DNA from: an uncultured Anaerotignum sp.
GTDB lineage: Bacteria; Bacillota; Clostridia; Lachnospirales; Anaerotignaceae
Direction of reading: 5' to 3'
Length of the DNA stretch: 27,836 nt
Assembly (NCBI RefSeq): GCF_905212195.1
Contig: NZ_CAJMDQ010000022.1
Coordinates: forward strand, 1-27,836
Within the stretch, counting starts at the first letter, position 1. Each line of letters opens with the position of its first letter. Below the pieces are notes generated by a model. That model saw only the letters and a list, made by a program, of their open reading frames with translations. It was not told the origin of the DNA and did no database searches. A program made the translations under genes and the position numbers. Below, piece by piece: positions 22,101 to 27,836 of this stretch.

Positions 22101-22643
22101 CACGTCCAAAATACCACCGCGGACAGCAAACTGGCCGGGGCTTTCCACCAGTTCCGCCCGTTCATAACCCATGAATACCAGCTGTTTTGTTAGGTCAGAC
22201 AGTTCCCGCACTTCCCCCACGTGCAATGTCAGGAGAAAAGAAGCGAATACGTCTTTTCGTGGGTATCTATCCAGAAGGGCTTCCACAGAAGCCACAATGA
22301 GAGGACATTTCCCCTCCAGCAGTTTTTCCACCACCAGAAAACGCTGGCGGTTCATTTCCATGCTATGAACATCGGCGCTGTAAAAGAGGATATCTTTGGC
22401 TGGATAATACATGCCTGTCTTTGTGAAAAACTGCATATCCTCCAGAATCTCTTTTGCTCGCACTTCACTATGGGTCAGAATCACCATGGGACGCTGCAAA
22501 TGTTCCTGCACGCCATACAGCAAATGATTTTTTTCCACGTCAATGACCCCTGTGGCAAACACAGGGGTATGTCCTCTTCGGATTTCATCCAGTAATGATT
22601 GATAGCTTTCCAGCTCCAACAGGGGCTCTGTCAGGCTTTTCAT
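19140..22643 (-). CDS. mfd: Transcription-repair coupling factor
   Basis: An ATP-driven translocase that removes stalled RNA polymerase and recruits UvrA to the lesion. At 1167 residues it has full family length. Domains in order are the UvrB-like N-terminal module (about 1-230), a CarD-like RNA polymerase interaction domain (about 504-560; GDYVVHDNHGIGVF), superfamily 2 helicase motifs (Walker A GDVGYGKTEVAI at about 653, DEEQRFG at about 751, TATPIPRTL, QLRGRVGRSNR) and the C-terminal TRCF domain. A short poly-lysine run (KRKKKKKKNG) precedes the interaction domain. The start overlaps the pth stop as ATGA, so translation is coupled; the site is AGAGGTGGAAGC. Confidence 0.98.
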   Translation of the reverse strand: MKSLTEPLLELESYQSLLDEIRRGHTPVFATGVIDVEKNHLLYGVQEHLQRPMVILTHSEVRAKEILEDMQFFTKTGMYYPAKDILFYSADVHSMEMNRQRFLVVEKLLEGKCPLIVASVEALLDRYPRKDVFASFLLTLHVGEVRELSDLTKQLVFMGYERAELVESPGQFAVRGGILDVYPLTAEDAVRIEFWDDEIDSIRTMDAQSQRSVDKLNSVTIFPMRELVYDEETAKSAADKMEADYKKALKKMEKSTVEDGVERMKEHIGENIDLLRSELSFASVGSFINYFYDDTVSLLSYLPEDTILCFDEPQRLAEHMDTLRQEYEESMKGRIAQGFLLPAQSKLLFDYLDILRQAEDFDRILLAGISQRTPHFQPKAQADFAVRSIPSFQKRADLFCEELQYLKSQHYRILVLAGTGTRAQRMATELTEMDVPAVYVDDLEKELVPGSVWVSKGSLSKGFQYDYIRLAVFSDSEIFGKSGEKRKKKKKKNGVAIQSFSDLHIGDYVVHDNHGIGVFRGLEKISVEGVQKDYMKISYRDGGNLFVPVSQMDMIQKYIGSGGAAPRLNKLGGQDWLKAKAKARTAVKILAEDLVALYAKRAAAKGHVYGADTLWQREFEEAFPFDETDDQLNAIEDVKKDMESGKVMDRLVCGDVGYGKTEVAIRAAFKAVQDGKQVAYLVPTTILAQQHYNTFVQRMSGYPVKIELLSRFRTPKQQKESLNGLEKGFSDIVIGTHRILSKDVKFKDLGLVIVDEEQRFGVAHKEKLKRLRENVDVLTLTATPIPRTLHMSLAGIRDMSILEEPPQERRPIQTYVMENNPEFIREAIHRELSRGGQVFYLYNRVETIGEEAFRVQNLAPEANVAFAHGQMSERELENIMQDFISGEIDVLVCTTIIETGMDISNVNTIIIQDADRMGLSQLYQLRGRVGRSNRTAYAYLMYKRDKMLKEAAEKRLQTIREFTEFGSGFKVAMRDLEIRGAGNLLGAEQHGHMESVGYDMYCRLLEEEVQNLKGEPVAETFETTVDLNINAYLPDFYIKNQEQRMDLYKKIAAVQTMEEYYDMQEELEDRYGDLPKSVQNLLEMVLLKAEAHRLGITAINQKGSNILVEFRPDAPLDPEKLTKCIAESRGRYLFTAGAMPYVTVRLKKGEENKGVPYIKSLLQGLKA

Positions 22644-23317
22644 GCTTCCACCTCTTTTTTGGTTTCCTCAGGCTTTTCCTGAGGTTCTTTTTTGGGCTTA
22701 GGCGCTTTGGGACGCTGGTTCATGCGGTTCATGGCGTCTGCCATGCCACGGGAAAGAATCAGTTCCACTGCTTCCACGGCTTTGTCCATACCGCTTTCCA
22801 TAAGTGGCATGGCGTCTTTGTCGAATTTTGCCAACACATAATCCGCCAGATCCCAGCCATTGGGTTTTTCGCCGATACCCACTTTGATGCGGTAAAACAC
22901 GTCTGTACCCATCTGCTGGATGATGTTGCGGATGCCGTTATGGCCGCCGTGACTGCCTTTTTCTCTCAAACGAATCTGTCCGGCAGGCATGGAAGTATCG
23001 TCGTAAATCACCACAAAACGATCCTGGGGGATTTTGTAGAAATTGACGATTTCACGGATGCTTTCGCCGCTGAGGTTCATAAATGTCTGGGGTTTCACCA
23101 GCAGTACGCGTCTGCCGTTGATGGTGCCGTCCCCAATGAGCGCCTTCTGTTTAAACTTGGTCACATCAATATGATATTTCTCTGCCAGTCGGTCAATGAC
23201 ACAAAAACCAACATTATGCTTTGTTTCTGCGTATTCCCGTCCGGGATTGCCCAGACCTGCAATGACGAAAAATTCCTGTCCCTTTTCCTGATTTTTAAAA
23301 CGGTCAAAAAGTCCCAT
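22640..23317 (-). CDS. pth: Peptidyl-tRNA hydrolase with N- and C-terminal extensions
   Basis: It recycles tRNA from dropped-off peptidyl-tRNA. The 225 residues exceed the ~190 of the core enzyme. There is a 14-residue N-terminal addition (MGLFDRFKNQEKGQ) and a C-terminal Lys/Glu/Pro tail (about 203-225). Active-site residues N24, H34, N81, D106 and N127 sit in GLGNPG, KHNVGF, QTFMNLSG, YDD and GGHNGIR. The start at 23317 follows AAGAGGAGAGG; the 38-codon longer reading begins upstream of the promoter region's end and is not supported. It is co-transcribed with mfd. Confidence 0.97.
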   Translation of the reverse strand: MGLFDRFKNQEKGQEFFVIAGLGNPGREYAETKHNVGFCVIDRLAEKYHIDVTKFKQKALIGDGTINGRRVLLVKPQTFMNLSGESIREIVNFYKIPQDRFVVIYDDTSMPAGQIRLREKGSHGGHNGIRNIIQQMGTDVFYRIKVGIGEKPNGWDLADYVLAKFDKDAMPLMESGMDKAVEAVELILSRGMADAMNRMNQRPKAPKPKKEPQEKPEETKKEVEA

Positions 23318-23419
23318 AGTTCCTCTCCTCTTATTTCTTTTCCACACGACACAAAGCCCTAATTTCAACGCATATGGGGGTGAGATTAGAGCTGTTCTTA
23401 CTGATTTATAACTGCGGAA

Positions 23420-23448
23420 AGTATACCACACTTTTGGCTTGCCGTCAA
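23420..23448 (-). promoter_or_regulatory. sigma-A promoter of pth-mfd
   Basis: On the minus strand: TTGACG (23443-23448), a 17-base spacer, TATACT (23420-23425). It lies about 100 bases upstream of the pth ATG. Confidence 0.75.
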
Positions 23449-23497
23449 AAGGCTAAGGAGAAAAAATGCCGCTCTTTTCCGCAAAAAACGCAAAAAA

Positions 23498-23527
23498 ACG
23501 GGTAAGACCCATTTGGATCTTACCCGT
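23498..23527 (-). terminator. Terminator after ldhA
   Basis: ACGGGTAAGATCC / GGGTCTTACCCGT on the minus strand, one mismatch, 4-base loop, followed by a run of seven T residues. Confidence 0.85.
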
Positions 23528-23567
23528 CTGTCTTCCTTTTGACACGAAGGAAGTATTTTAGTCGGAA

Positions 23568-24548
23568 TTATTTTACTTCGTTTACCAGTTCTTCGCCAGC
23601 CAGGAAAGCTTTTGCGTTGTCCAGAGTAACTTTAGCCATCTGTTCCAGAGCTTCTTCTGTCAGGAATGCCTGGTGACCGGAAATCAGAACTTTTTCGTTA
23701 GCCAGCAGTCTTGCCAGTGTAGGATCGTGTTTTTCCAGGTTGCTTCTGTCTTCGAAGAAGTATTCATGTTCAACTTCGCAAACGTCCATACCTACGCCAC
23801 GAACTTTGCCGGATTCTACTGCATCAGCCAGAGCTTCGGAGTCAACCAGACCGCCACGAGCTACGTTGATGAAGATTACGCCGTCTTTCATCTTAGCGAA
23901 AGCGTCTTTGTCAACCATATGTCTTGTAGCAGGCATCAGAGGGCAATGGATGGAAATAACATCGGAACGAGCGTACAGTTCATCCAGTGTTACGTATTCC
24001 AGACCCAGGTTAGGGTTGGGGAATGCATCATAAGCGATGATGTTCATGCCGAAACCTTTCAGGATGTCGATCATGCACTGACCGATTTTACCTGTACCGA
24101 TGATACCAGCTGTTTTGCCGTACAGAGCGATACCTGTCAGGCCAGCGATATCGAAGTTGAATTTTGTTGTTCTCTGATAGGACAGGTGGCATTTTCTGTT
24201 GATAGCCATCAGCAGAGCTGCGCCCTGTTCTGCTACAGACTGAGGAGAGTAAGCGGGTACTCTCAGAACGGGCAGACCGCATTCTTTAGCAACTGCCAGA
24301 TCAACGCTGTCGAAACCTGCGCAACGCAGCAGCAGAACTTTGATACCCAGATCTTTCAGTTCACGGATAACTTCTGCGGGAACTTCGTCGTTAACGAAAG
24401 AGCATGTAGCGTCATGACCAGCTGCCAGATGAGCTGTAGCAGGTGTCAGTCTTTCGTTGAAGAATGTGATTTCATAACCGTATTTTTCAGCCATGGGACC
24501 GAAAGAATCTTTCCAGTAGGATTTTGTGTCAAAAAATGCGATTTTCAT
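23568..24548 (-). CDS. ldhA: D-lactate dehydrogenase (D-2-hydroxyacid dehydrogenase family)
   Basis: It reduces pyruvate (or a related 2-oxoacid) with NADH to the D-hydroxyacid, regenerating NAD+ during fermentation. The 326-residue sequence follows E. coli LdhA closely: FVNDEV, LLRCAGFDSVDL, YGKTAGIIGTGKIGQ (NAD loop), and catalytic Arg in INVARGG, Glu in MDVCEVE and His in SGHQAFLTEEAL. The usual VAEHA is VAEQG here. A role on phenylpyruvate or 2-oxoisocaproate cannot be excluded. AGGAGG sets the start at 24548. Codons look biased toward CTG, GCT, TCT and AGA compared with mfd, suggesting high expression. It has its own promoter and terminator. Confidence 0.9.
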   Translation of the reverse strand: MKIAFFDTKSYWKDSFGPMAEKYGYEITFFNERLTPATAHLAAGHDATCSFVNDEVPAEVIRELKDLGIKVLLLRCAGFDSVDLAVAKECGLPVLRVPAYSPQSVAEQGAALLMAINRKCHLSYQRTTKFNFDIAGLTGIALYGKTAGIIGTGKIGQCMIDILKGFGMNIIAYDAFPNPNLGLEYVTLDELYARSDVISIHCPLMPATRHMVDKDAFAKMKDGVIFINVARGGLVDSEALADAVESGKVRGVGMDVCEVEHEYFFEDRSNLEKHDPTLARLLANEKVLISGHQAFLTEEALEQMAKVTLDNAKAFLAGEELVNEVK

Positions 24549-24644
24549 TTCTAAATTCCTCCTAAAATTTTGATGTAATAGTAGAAAATGGATAGCAAAC
24601 AGGATGTATGAAACCCTTTGGATATCAATATTTGCCACACCTGT

Positions 24645-24662
24645 TTGTCTTGTTTTTAACAA
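24645..24662 (-). promoter_or_regulatory. Rex-like operator at the ldhA transcription start
   Basis: On the minus strand the 18-mer TTGTTAAAAACAAGACAA has an intact TTGTTAA half-site and a degenerate second half (only ACAA conserved). It overlaps the end of the -10 and the start site, where a repressor would block transcription. No rex gene is in the window. Confidence 0.35.
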
Positions 24663-24689
24663 TATAATCTATTTTACTTATTTTGTCAA
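24661..24689 (-). promoter_or_regulatory. Strong sigma-A promoter of ldhA
   Basis: On the minus strand: consensus TTGACA (24684-24689), a 17-base spacer, TATATT (24661-24666). The leader is about 105 bases long. Confidence 0.85.
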
Positions 24690-24928
24690 CCGACTTTCCG
24701 AAAAATTGTAAGTTTTGCCAATAGCTTTTTCTTTGTGTATACAAAAAAACATATAGTTTCCATCAGAGCCTTTTTCCGTTTTTTGGACATAATTCCCCGC
24801 CGATATCTTTGGCTCAAAAAGACCTGTTTTTTTGCGAAAAAGCAGAACTTTTCCGATGTTTTTCTACCACTTTTTTTCACGGTTCGTTTTTAGAAAAATC
24901 TTTCTTGCTCCCCTTTTTCTGCACAAAA

Positions 24929-24963
24929 AAATCACCTTTGCGGTCAAACCGCAAAGGTGATTT
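24929..24963 (-). terminator. Terminator after prs
   Basis: A perfect 16-base-pair stem AAATCACCTTTGCGGT / ACCGCAAAGGTGATTT with a 3-base loop. An A-run on the left becomes a T-run on the minus strand. Confidence 0.9.
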
Positions 24964-25002
24964 TGTGGGTTCAATTTACAGATTTTGACAAAAAACTGTT
25001 TT

Positions 25003-25962
25003 TTAGTCGAACAGCTGAGAAATGGAAACGCCTTCGTGGATGCATTTGATAGCGTTTGCAAACAGATCGTCTACAGATACGGAAGTGATCTTGTCGATCT
25101 TCTTGTCAGCAGGCAGTTCGATGGTATCCAGAACCAGCAGTTCTGTGATAGCGGAATCCTGGATTCTCTGGATAGCGGGACCGCTCAGTACAGCATGTGT
25201 ACAGCAAGCGTCTACTTCTACAGCGCCTCTTTCTTTCAGAGCGTTTGCTGCGTTTGTGATTGTACCTGCTGTATCGATCATGTCGTCAACCAGGATAACT
25301 TTTTTGCCTTTGACATCACCGATGATGTTCATGATTTCGCTGACATTTGCTTTGGGTCTGCGTTTGTCGATGATAGCCAGAGGAATGTTCAGTCTTTCTG
25401 CGAATGTTCTTGTTCTTGTTACGCTGCCCAGGTCGGGAGAAACTGCAACAAAGTTTTTCAGATCATCGCCGTATTTATTGATGTAGAAATTTGTCAGCAG
25501 TGGGCTGCCTACCAGGTTATCTACAGGAATATCGAAGAAGCCCTGAATCTGTGCACAGTGCAGGTCCATTGTCAGCACACGGTTTGCGCCAGCGCTTGTC
25601 AGGATGTTTGCAACCAGTTTTGCACTGATGGGATCTCTTGCTCTTGCTTTTCTATCCTGTCTAGCGTAGCCGTAATAAGGCATAACAGCTGTGATTCTGC
25701 CTGCGGATGCACGTTTCATAGCATCGATCATAATCAGCAGTTCCATCAGGTTGTCGTTTACAGGATAAGAAGTGGACTGGATGATGAATACGTCAGCGCC
25801 ACGGATGGTTTCGTTGATTTTAACGGAAATTTCGCCGTCGCTGAATTTTTCCACTTCTGCGTCGCCCAACTTCAGACCCAGCTTCTTAGCGATGGATTCT
25901 GCCAGATCACGGTTGGAATTACAGGCAAATACTTTGATATTACTGCCGGTTGAATAAATCAT
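25003..25962 (-). CDS. prs: Ribose-phosphate pyrophosphokinase (PRPP synthetase)
   Basis: It makes PRPP from ribose 5-phosphate and ATP for nucleotide, histidine and tryptophan synthesis. The 319 residues are the standard length of class I enzymes. Landmarks are FSDGEISVKINE (about 40-51), PYYGYARQDRKARARDPISAK (flexible loop, split across two families of catalytic Lys/Arg), DLHCAQIQGFF (about 132) and the PRPP-binding VILVDDMIDTAGT (about 220). The ATG at 25962 is preceded by GGGGGA. It lies 117 bases after glmU, with an internal promoter in the gap. Confidence 0.98.
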   Translation of the reverse strand: MIYSTGSNIKVFACNSNRDLAESIAKKLGLKLGDAEVEKFSDGEISVKINETIRGADVFIIQSTSYPVNDNLMELLIMIDAMKRASAGRITAVMPYYGYARQDRKARARDPISAKLVANILTSAGANRVLTMDLHCAQIQGFFDIPVDNLVGSPLLTNFYINKYGDDLKNFVAVSPDLGSVTRTRTFAERLNIPLAIIDKRRPKANVSEIMNIIGDVKGKKVILVDDMIDTAGTITNAANALKERGAVEVDACCTHAVLSGPAIQRIQDSAITELLVLDTIELPADKKIDKITSVSVDDLFANAIKCIHEGVSISQLFD

Positions 25963-26028
25963 GTTTGGTATCCCCCTACTTTTACTCTTGAACGTTTTTC
26001 TCGCCTTTGCAATAGCATACGTCGCTAT

Positions 26029-26057
26029 ATTATAATGTTACACCTATCTTCCGCCAA
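26029..26057 (-). promoter_or_regulatory. sigma-A promoter of prs in the glmU-prs gap
   Basis: On the minus strand: TTGGCG (26052-26057), a 17-base spacer, TATAAT (26029-26034). No terminator separates glmU and prs, so prs likely has both read-through and its own transcript. Confidence 0.7.
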
Positions 26058-26079
26058 TTTCAACAGAAATCGACAGATT

Positions 26080-27456
26080 TTATGATTTCTTTTGCACCCG
26101 TTTTGCCTTCCATCCCTTGATGATGGTCTGTCTTGCTCTGGCAACTGCCAGAACGTCTTCAGGCACATCTCTGGTGATGGTGGAGCCTGCAGCAATGTAA
26201 GAATCTTTTTCGATGGTAACAGGTGCCACCAGGTTTACATTGCAGCCAACGAATACATGGTCGTGGATGGTGGTTCTGTGTTTCTTTTCCCCATCGTAGT
26301 TAACCATGATGCTGCCGCAGCCGAAGTTGATTTTTTCGCCTGCGTCTGTGTCGCCCACATAGGACAGGTGTGGAATCTTGGTGCCATTGCCGATATTGGA
26401 ATTTTTCACTTCTACGAAGTCGCCCACTTTTACATTGTTGCCAATGTGGCAGTTGGGACGGATATATGCAAAAGGTCCAACGGTTGTGCCGCTGCCGATG
26501 GAAGATTCCAGTCCTGTGGAAGTCTGGAATTTTACACCATCTGCCAGTTCCATGTCAGTCAGACGGGAATTGGGACCGATTTCACAGTCTTCACCAATGA
26601 TGGTTTTGCCTTCGATGACACAGCCGGGCAGAATCACAGTATCTCTGCCGATCTGTACATCGCTGCCGATATATGTCTGTTCAGGATCAACGATGGTAAC
26701 ACCGTTTTCCATATGTTTGCGGTTGATGCGGCGTTTCAGGATAGCAGCCGCTTCTGCCAGCTGCACACGGGAGTTTACGCCGAAAAATTCGCTTTCGTCT
26801 GCTGCTGTGTAAGCGCCAACGTTTTTGCCGTCGCCCAGCAGGATTTCCAGACAGTCAGGCAGATAATATTCTCCCTGCGCGTTGTTGTTATTCAGTCTGC
26901 CCAGCGCATTTTTCAGGTCTGCGCCGCGGAATACATAAATACCTGTATTGATTTCTTTCACAGCACGTTCTGCTTCGGAAGCGTCTTTGTGTTCTACACT
27001 CTTCACAAAATTGCCTGCTTCATCACGGATAATACGGCCGTAGCCTGTGGGATCGTCTACCATAGCAGATACAACGGTTACGGCATTGCCATTTGCACGA
27101 TGGTCTGCAATAACGCCTTTCAGTGTTTCCCCTGTAATCAGCGGTGTATCCCCGTACAGAATCAGCATATCCTTATCATCTTCGATGAAATCGCCAGCCA
27201 TTTTCACCGCATGGCCAGTGCCTTTGCGTTCTGTCTGAAGGGCAAAAGACACATCTTCCCGCTGGATGGCTGCCTGCACCTGTTCTGCCAGATGGCCAAC
27301 CACAACGCATACAGCTTCTGCACCGCTGTCTTTTGCTGTGTCAATGACATACTCCACCATGGATTTGTTCATGATTTCATGGAGTACTTTTGGTTTCTTG
27401 GATTTCATACGGGTACCTTCGCCCGCTGCCAAAATGATTGCTTTCAGATTTTCCAT
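26080..27456 (-). CDS. glmU: Bifunctional UDP-GlcNAc pyrophosphorylase / glucosamine-1-phosphate acetyltransferase
   Basis: It acetylates GlcN-1-P and then forms UDP-GlcNAc, the precursor of peptidoglycan. The 458 residues comprise an N-terminal Rossmann-like uridylyltransferase (LAAGEGTRMKSKKPKVLH at 9-26; GTGHAVK, YGDTPLI, GEYYLPD) and a C-terminal left-handed beta-helix of hexapeptide repeats (about 250-440), including RPNCHIGNNVKVGDFVEVKN, HLSYVGD, FGCGSIMVNYDG and KHRTTIHDHVFVG. The start at 27456 follows GAGAGGAGAAG; the 12-codon longer ORF has a worse site. It heads glmU-prs. Confidence 0.98.
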   Translation of the reverse strand: MENLKAIILAAGEGTRMKSKKPKVLHEIMNKSMVEYVIDTAKDSGAEAVCVVVGHLAEQVQAAIQREDVSFALQTERKGTGHAVKMAGDFIEDDKDMLILYGDTPLITGETLKGVIADHRANGNAVTVVSAMVDDPTGYGRIIRDEAGNFVKSVEHKDASEAERAVKEINTGIYVFRGADLKNALGRLNNNNAQGEYYLPDCLEILLGDGKNVGAYTAADESEFFGVNSRVQLAEAAAILKRRINRKHMENGVTIVDPEQTYIGSDVQIGRDTVILPGCVIEGKTIIGEDCEIGPNSRLTDMELADGVKFQTSTGLESSIGSGTTVGPFAYIRPNCHIGNNVKVGDFVEVKNSNIGNGTKIPHLSYVGDTDAGEKINFGCGSIMVNYDGEKKHRTTIHDHVFVGCNVNLVAPVTIEKDSYIAAGSTITRDVPEDVLAVARARQTIIKGWKAKRVQKKS

Positions 27457-27511
27457 AATCTTCTCCTCTCGCAACATGTCCCATTTTCGCATCTTCTATA
27501 AATTCCCATTG

Positions 27512-27535
27512 AAAAAGGGGGTAATCCCCCTTTTT
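27512..27535 (-). terminator. Terminator-like hairpin in the glmU leader
   Basis: AAAAAGGGGG / CCCCCTTTTT with a 4-base loop, a perfect 10-base-pair stem ending in T5 on the minus strand, about 56 bases before the glmU ATG. Confidence 0.6.
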
Positions 27536-27542
27536 ATTACTA

Positions 27543-27572
27543 TGTATCATTTTCTCATTTTTCGCCACAAAA
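27543..27572 (-). promoter_or_regulatory. Possible glmU promoter
   Basis: On the minus strand: TTGTGG, an 18-base spacer, TACATA with TG one base before it (extended -10). Initiation would occur just upstream of the GGGGG/CCCCC hairpin. Confidence 0.4.
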
Positions 27573-27713
27573 AGCAATATACCTTTTTCAGGCATTAAAA
27601 TGCTTAAATTTGAAGCAATCGATTAAATTTTTAAAAGCGATATAATATATGAAAAGCAGGTTGTAAAGGGCGGAAACAAATACCGGTAGCAGTGTTTCTT
27701 CTTAATAAATTAA

Positions 27714-27745
27714 AAACGGCCGGGTAGATAAATACCTGACCGTTT
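27714..27745 (-). terminator. Probable terminator of a gene beyond the right edge
   Basis: AAACGGTCAGGTA / TACCCGGCCGTTT on the minus strand, one mismatch and one G-U pair, 6-base loop, followed by T residues. Confidence 0.55.
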
Positions 27746-27836
27746 GATGATATTTGGCATAGAAGAGATAATATAAAACAAATTCGTTTTTATTAAGTTA
27801 TCTTAAAGGGCTATTCGTCAACAGTAATAATTGAAA

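Larger units (their letters stand above)
24549..25002. other. Intergenic region between ldhA and prs
   Basis: 454 bases. It holds the ldhA leader, Rex-like site and promoter (up to 24689) and the prs terminator (24929-24963). The T/A-rich 24690-24928 has no ORF with a convincing ribosome site, no promoter pair and no clear RNA fold that I can see. Confidence 0.6.
27457..27836. other. Region upstream of glmU to the right edge
   Basis: 380 bases without a credible ORF. It holds the glmU leader with a strong hairpin, a possible glmU promoter and, further right, a terminator-like hairpin probably belonging to a leftward gene outside the window. A plus-strand TATAAT near 27640 lacks a good -35. 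Confidence 0.6.

Noticed and set aside
24686..24790. Possible 34-codon Lys-rich ORF on the minus strand between ldhA and prs
   Set aside because: Only a weak GGGG before the ATG, biased A/T composition, and its end covers the ldhA -35 box. A longer version starts at GTG without any ribosome site.
26092..27501. 469-codon plus-strand ORF opposite glmU
   Set aside because: Antisense shadow of the unmistakable glmU; Cys/His/Phe-rich composition, no ribosome site.
27640..27745. Possible small plus-strand RNA from TATAAT to the hairpin at 27714-27745
   Set aside because: No acceptable -35 at 16-18 bases, and the better T-run is on the minus strand, so the hairpin is more simply the terminator of a leftward gene beyond the edge.

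Overview
The window reads as chromosomal DNA of a low-to-moderate-GC, low-redundancy Firmicute, most likely a Clostridia/Lachnospirales-type anaerobe. Support for this: strong AGGAGG-type ribosome binding sites, sigma-A promoters with 17-base spacers, rho-independent terminators after almost every transcription unit, a SEC-C-tagged methionine aminopeptidase, an EFR1-type flavodoxin/ferredoxin protein, a fermentative D-lactate dehydrogenase and the glmU-prs-pth-mfd-prsA gene order typical of the phylum. I see no rRNA, tRNA, CRISPR array, insertion sequence or prophage. The species cannot be named from this sequence alone.

Left part (1-12.5 kb), mostly housekeeping and small accessory operons in alternating orientation. 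A 3'-truncated cysK runs off the left edge. A divergent map-MFS transporter operon converges on a lipid operon (cls followed by an acyl-ACP thioesterase). A small anchored protein gene (5561) converges on a pepP-DUF2161-yccF operon. azlC-azlD (branched-chain amino acid export) diverges from pepP and converges on hxlR-alaX (redox/electrophile-type regulator plus alanyl-tRNA editing), which itself diverges from an aldo/keto reductase. Three of these convergent junctions carry nearly the same bidirectional terminator sequence, including the flank that supplies two of the stop codons.

Middle part (12.5-17 kb), the most unusual region. It is a leftward operon of a VTC-type polyphosphate polymerase, a DUF4956 membrane protein and a large membrane-anchored CotH-type kinase with Met/Glu/Pro/Gln-rich repeats. 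It is followed, after a terminator, by a DUF4424-like secreted and anchored protein. The predicted topology puts the CotH domain outside the cell and the polymerase inside, with the DUF4956 protein in the membrane between them. This suggests a polyphosphate-linked surface phosphorylation system. It is the best candidate here for a poorly described pathway. A 16-codon lysine-rich ORF overlaps the polymerase stop codon.

Right part (17-27.8 kb), all leftward. It holds an EFR1-type flavodoxin-ferredoxin, a PrsA-like lipoprotein whose parvulin histidines look lost, mfd and pth (overlapping, co-transcribed), an independent ldhA cassette with its own strong promoter, Rex-like operator and terminator, then prs and glmU. 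The glmU leader carries a terminator-like hairpin. The last ~240 bases contain only the probable terminator of a gene lying beyond the right edge.
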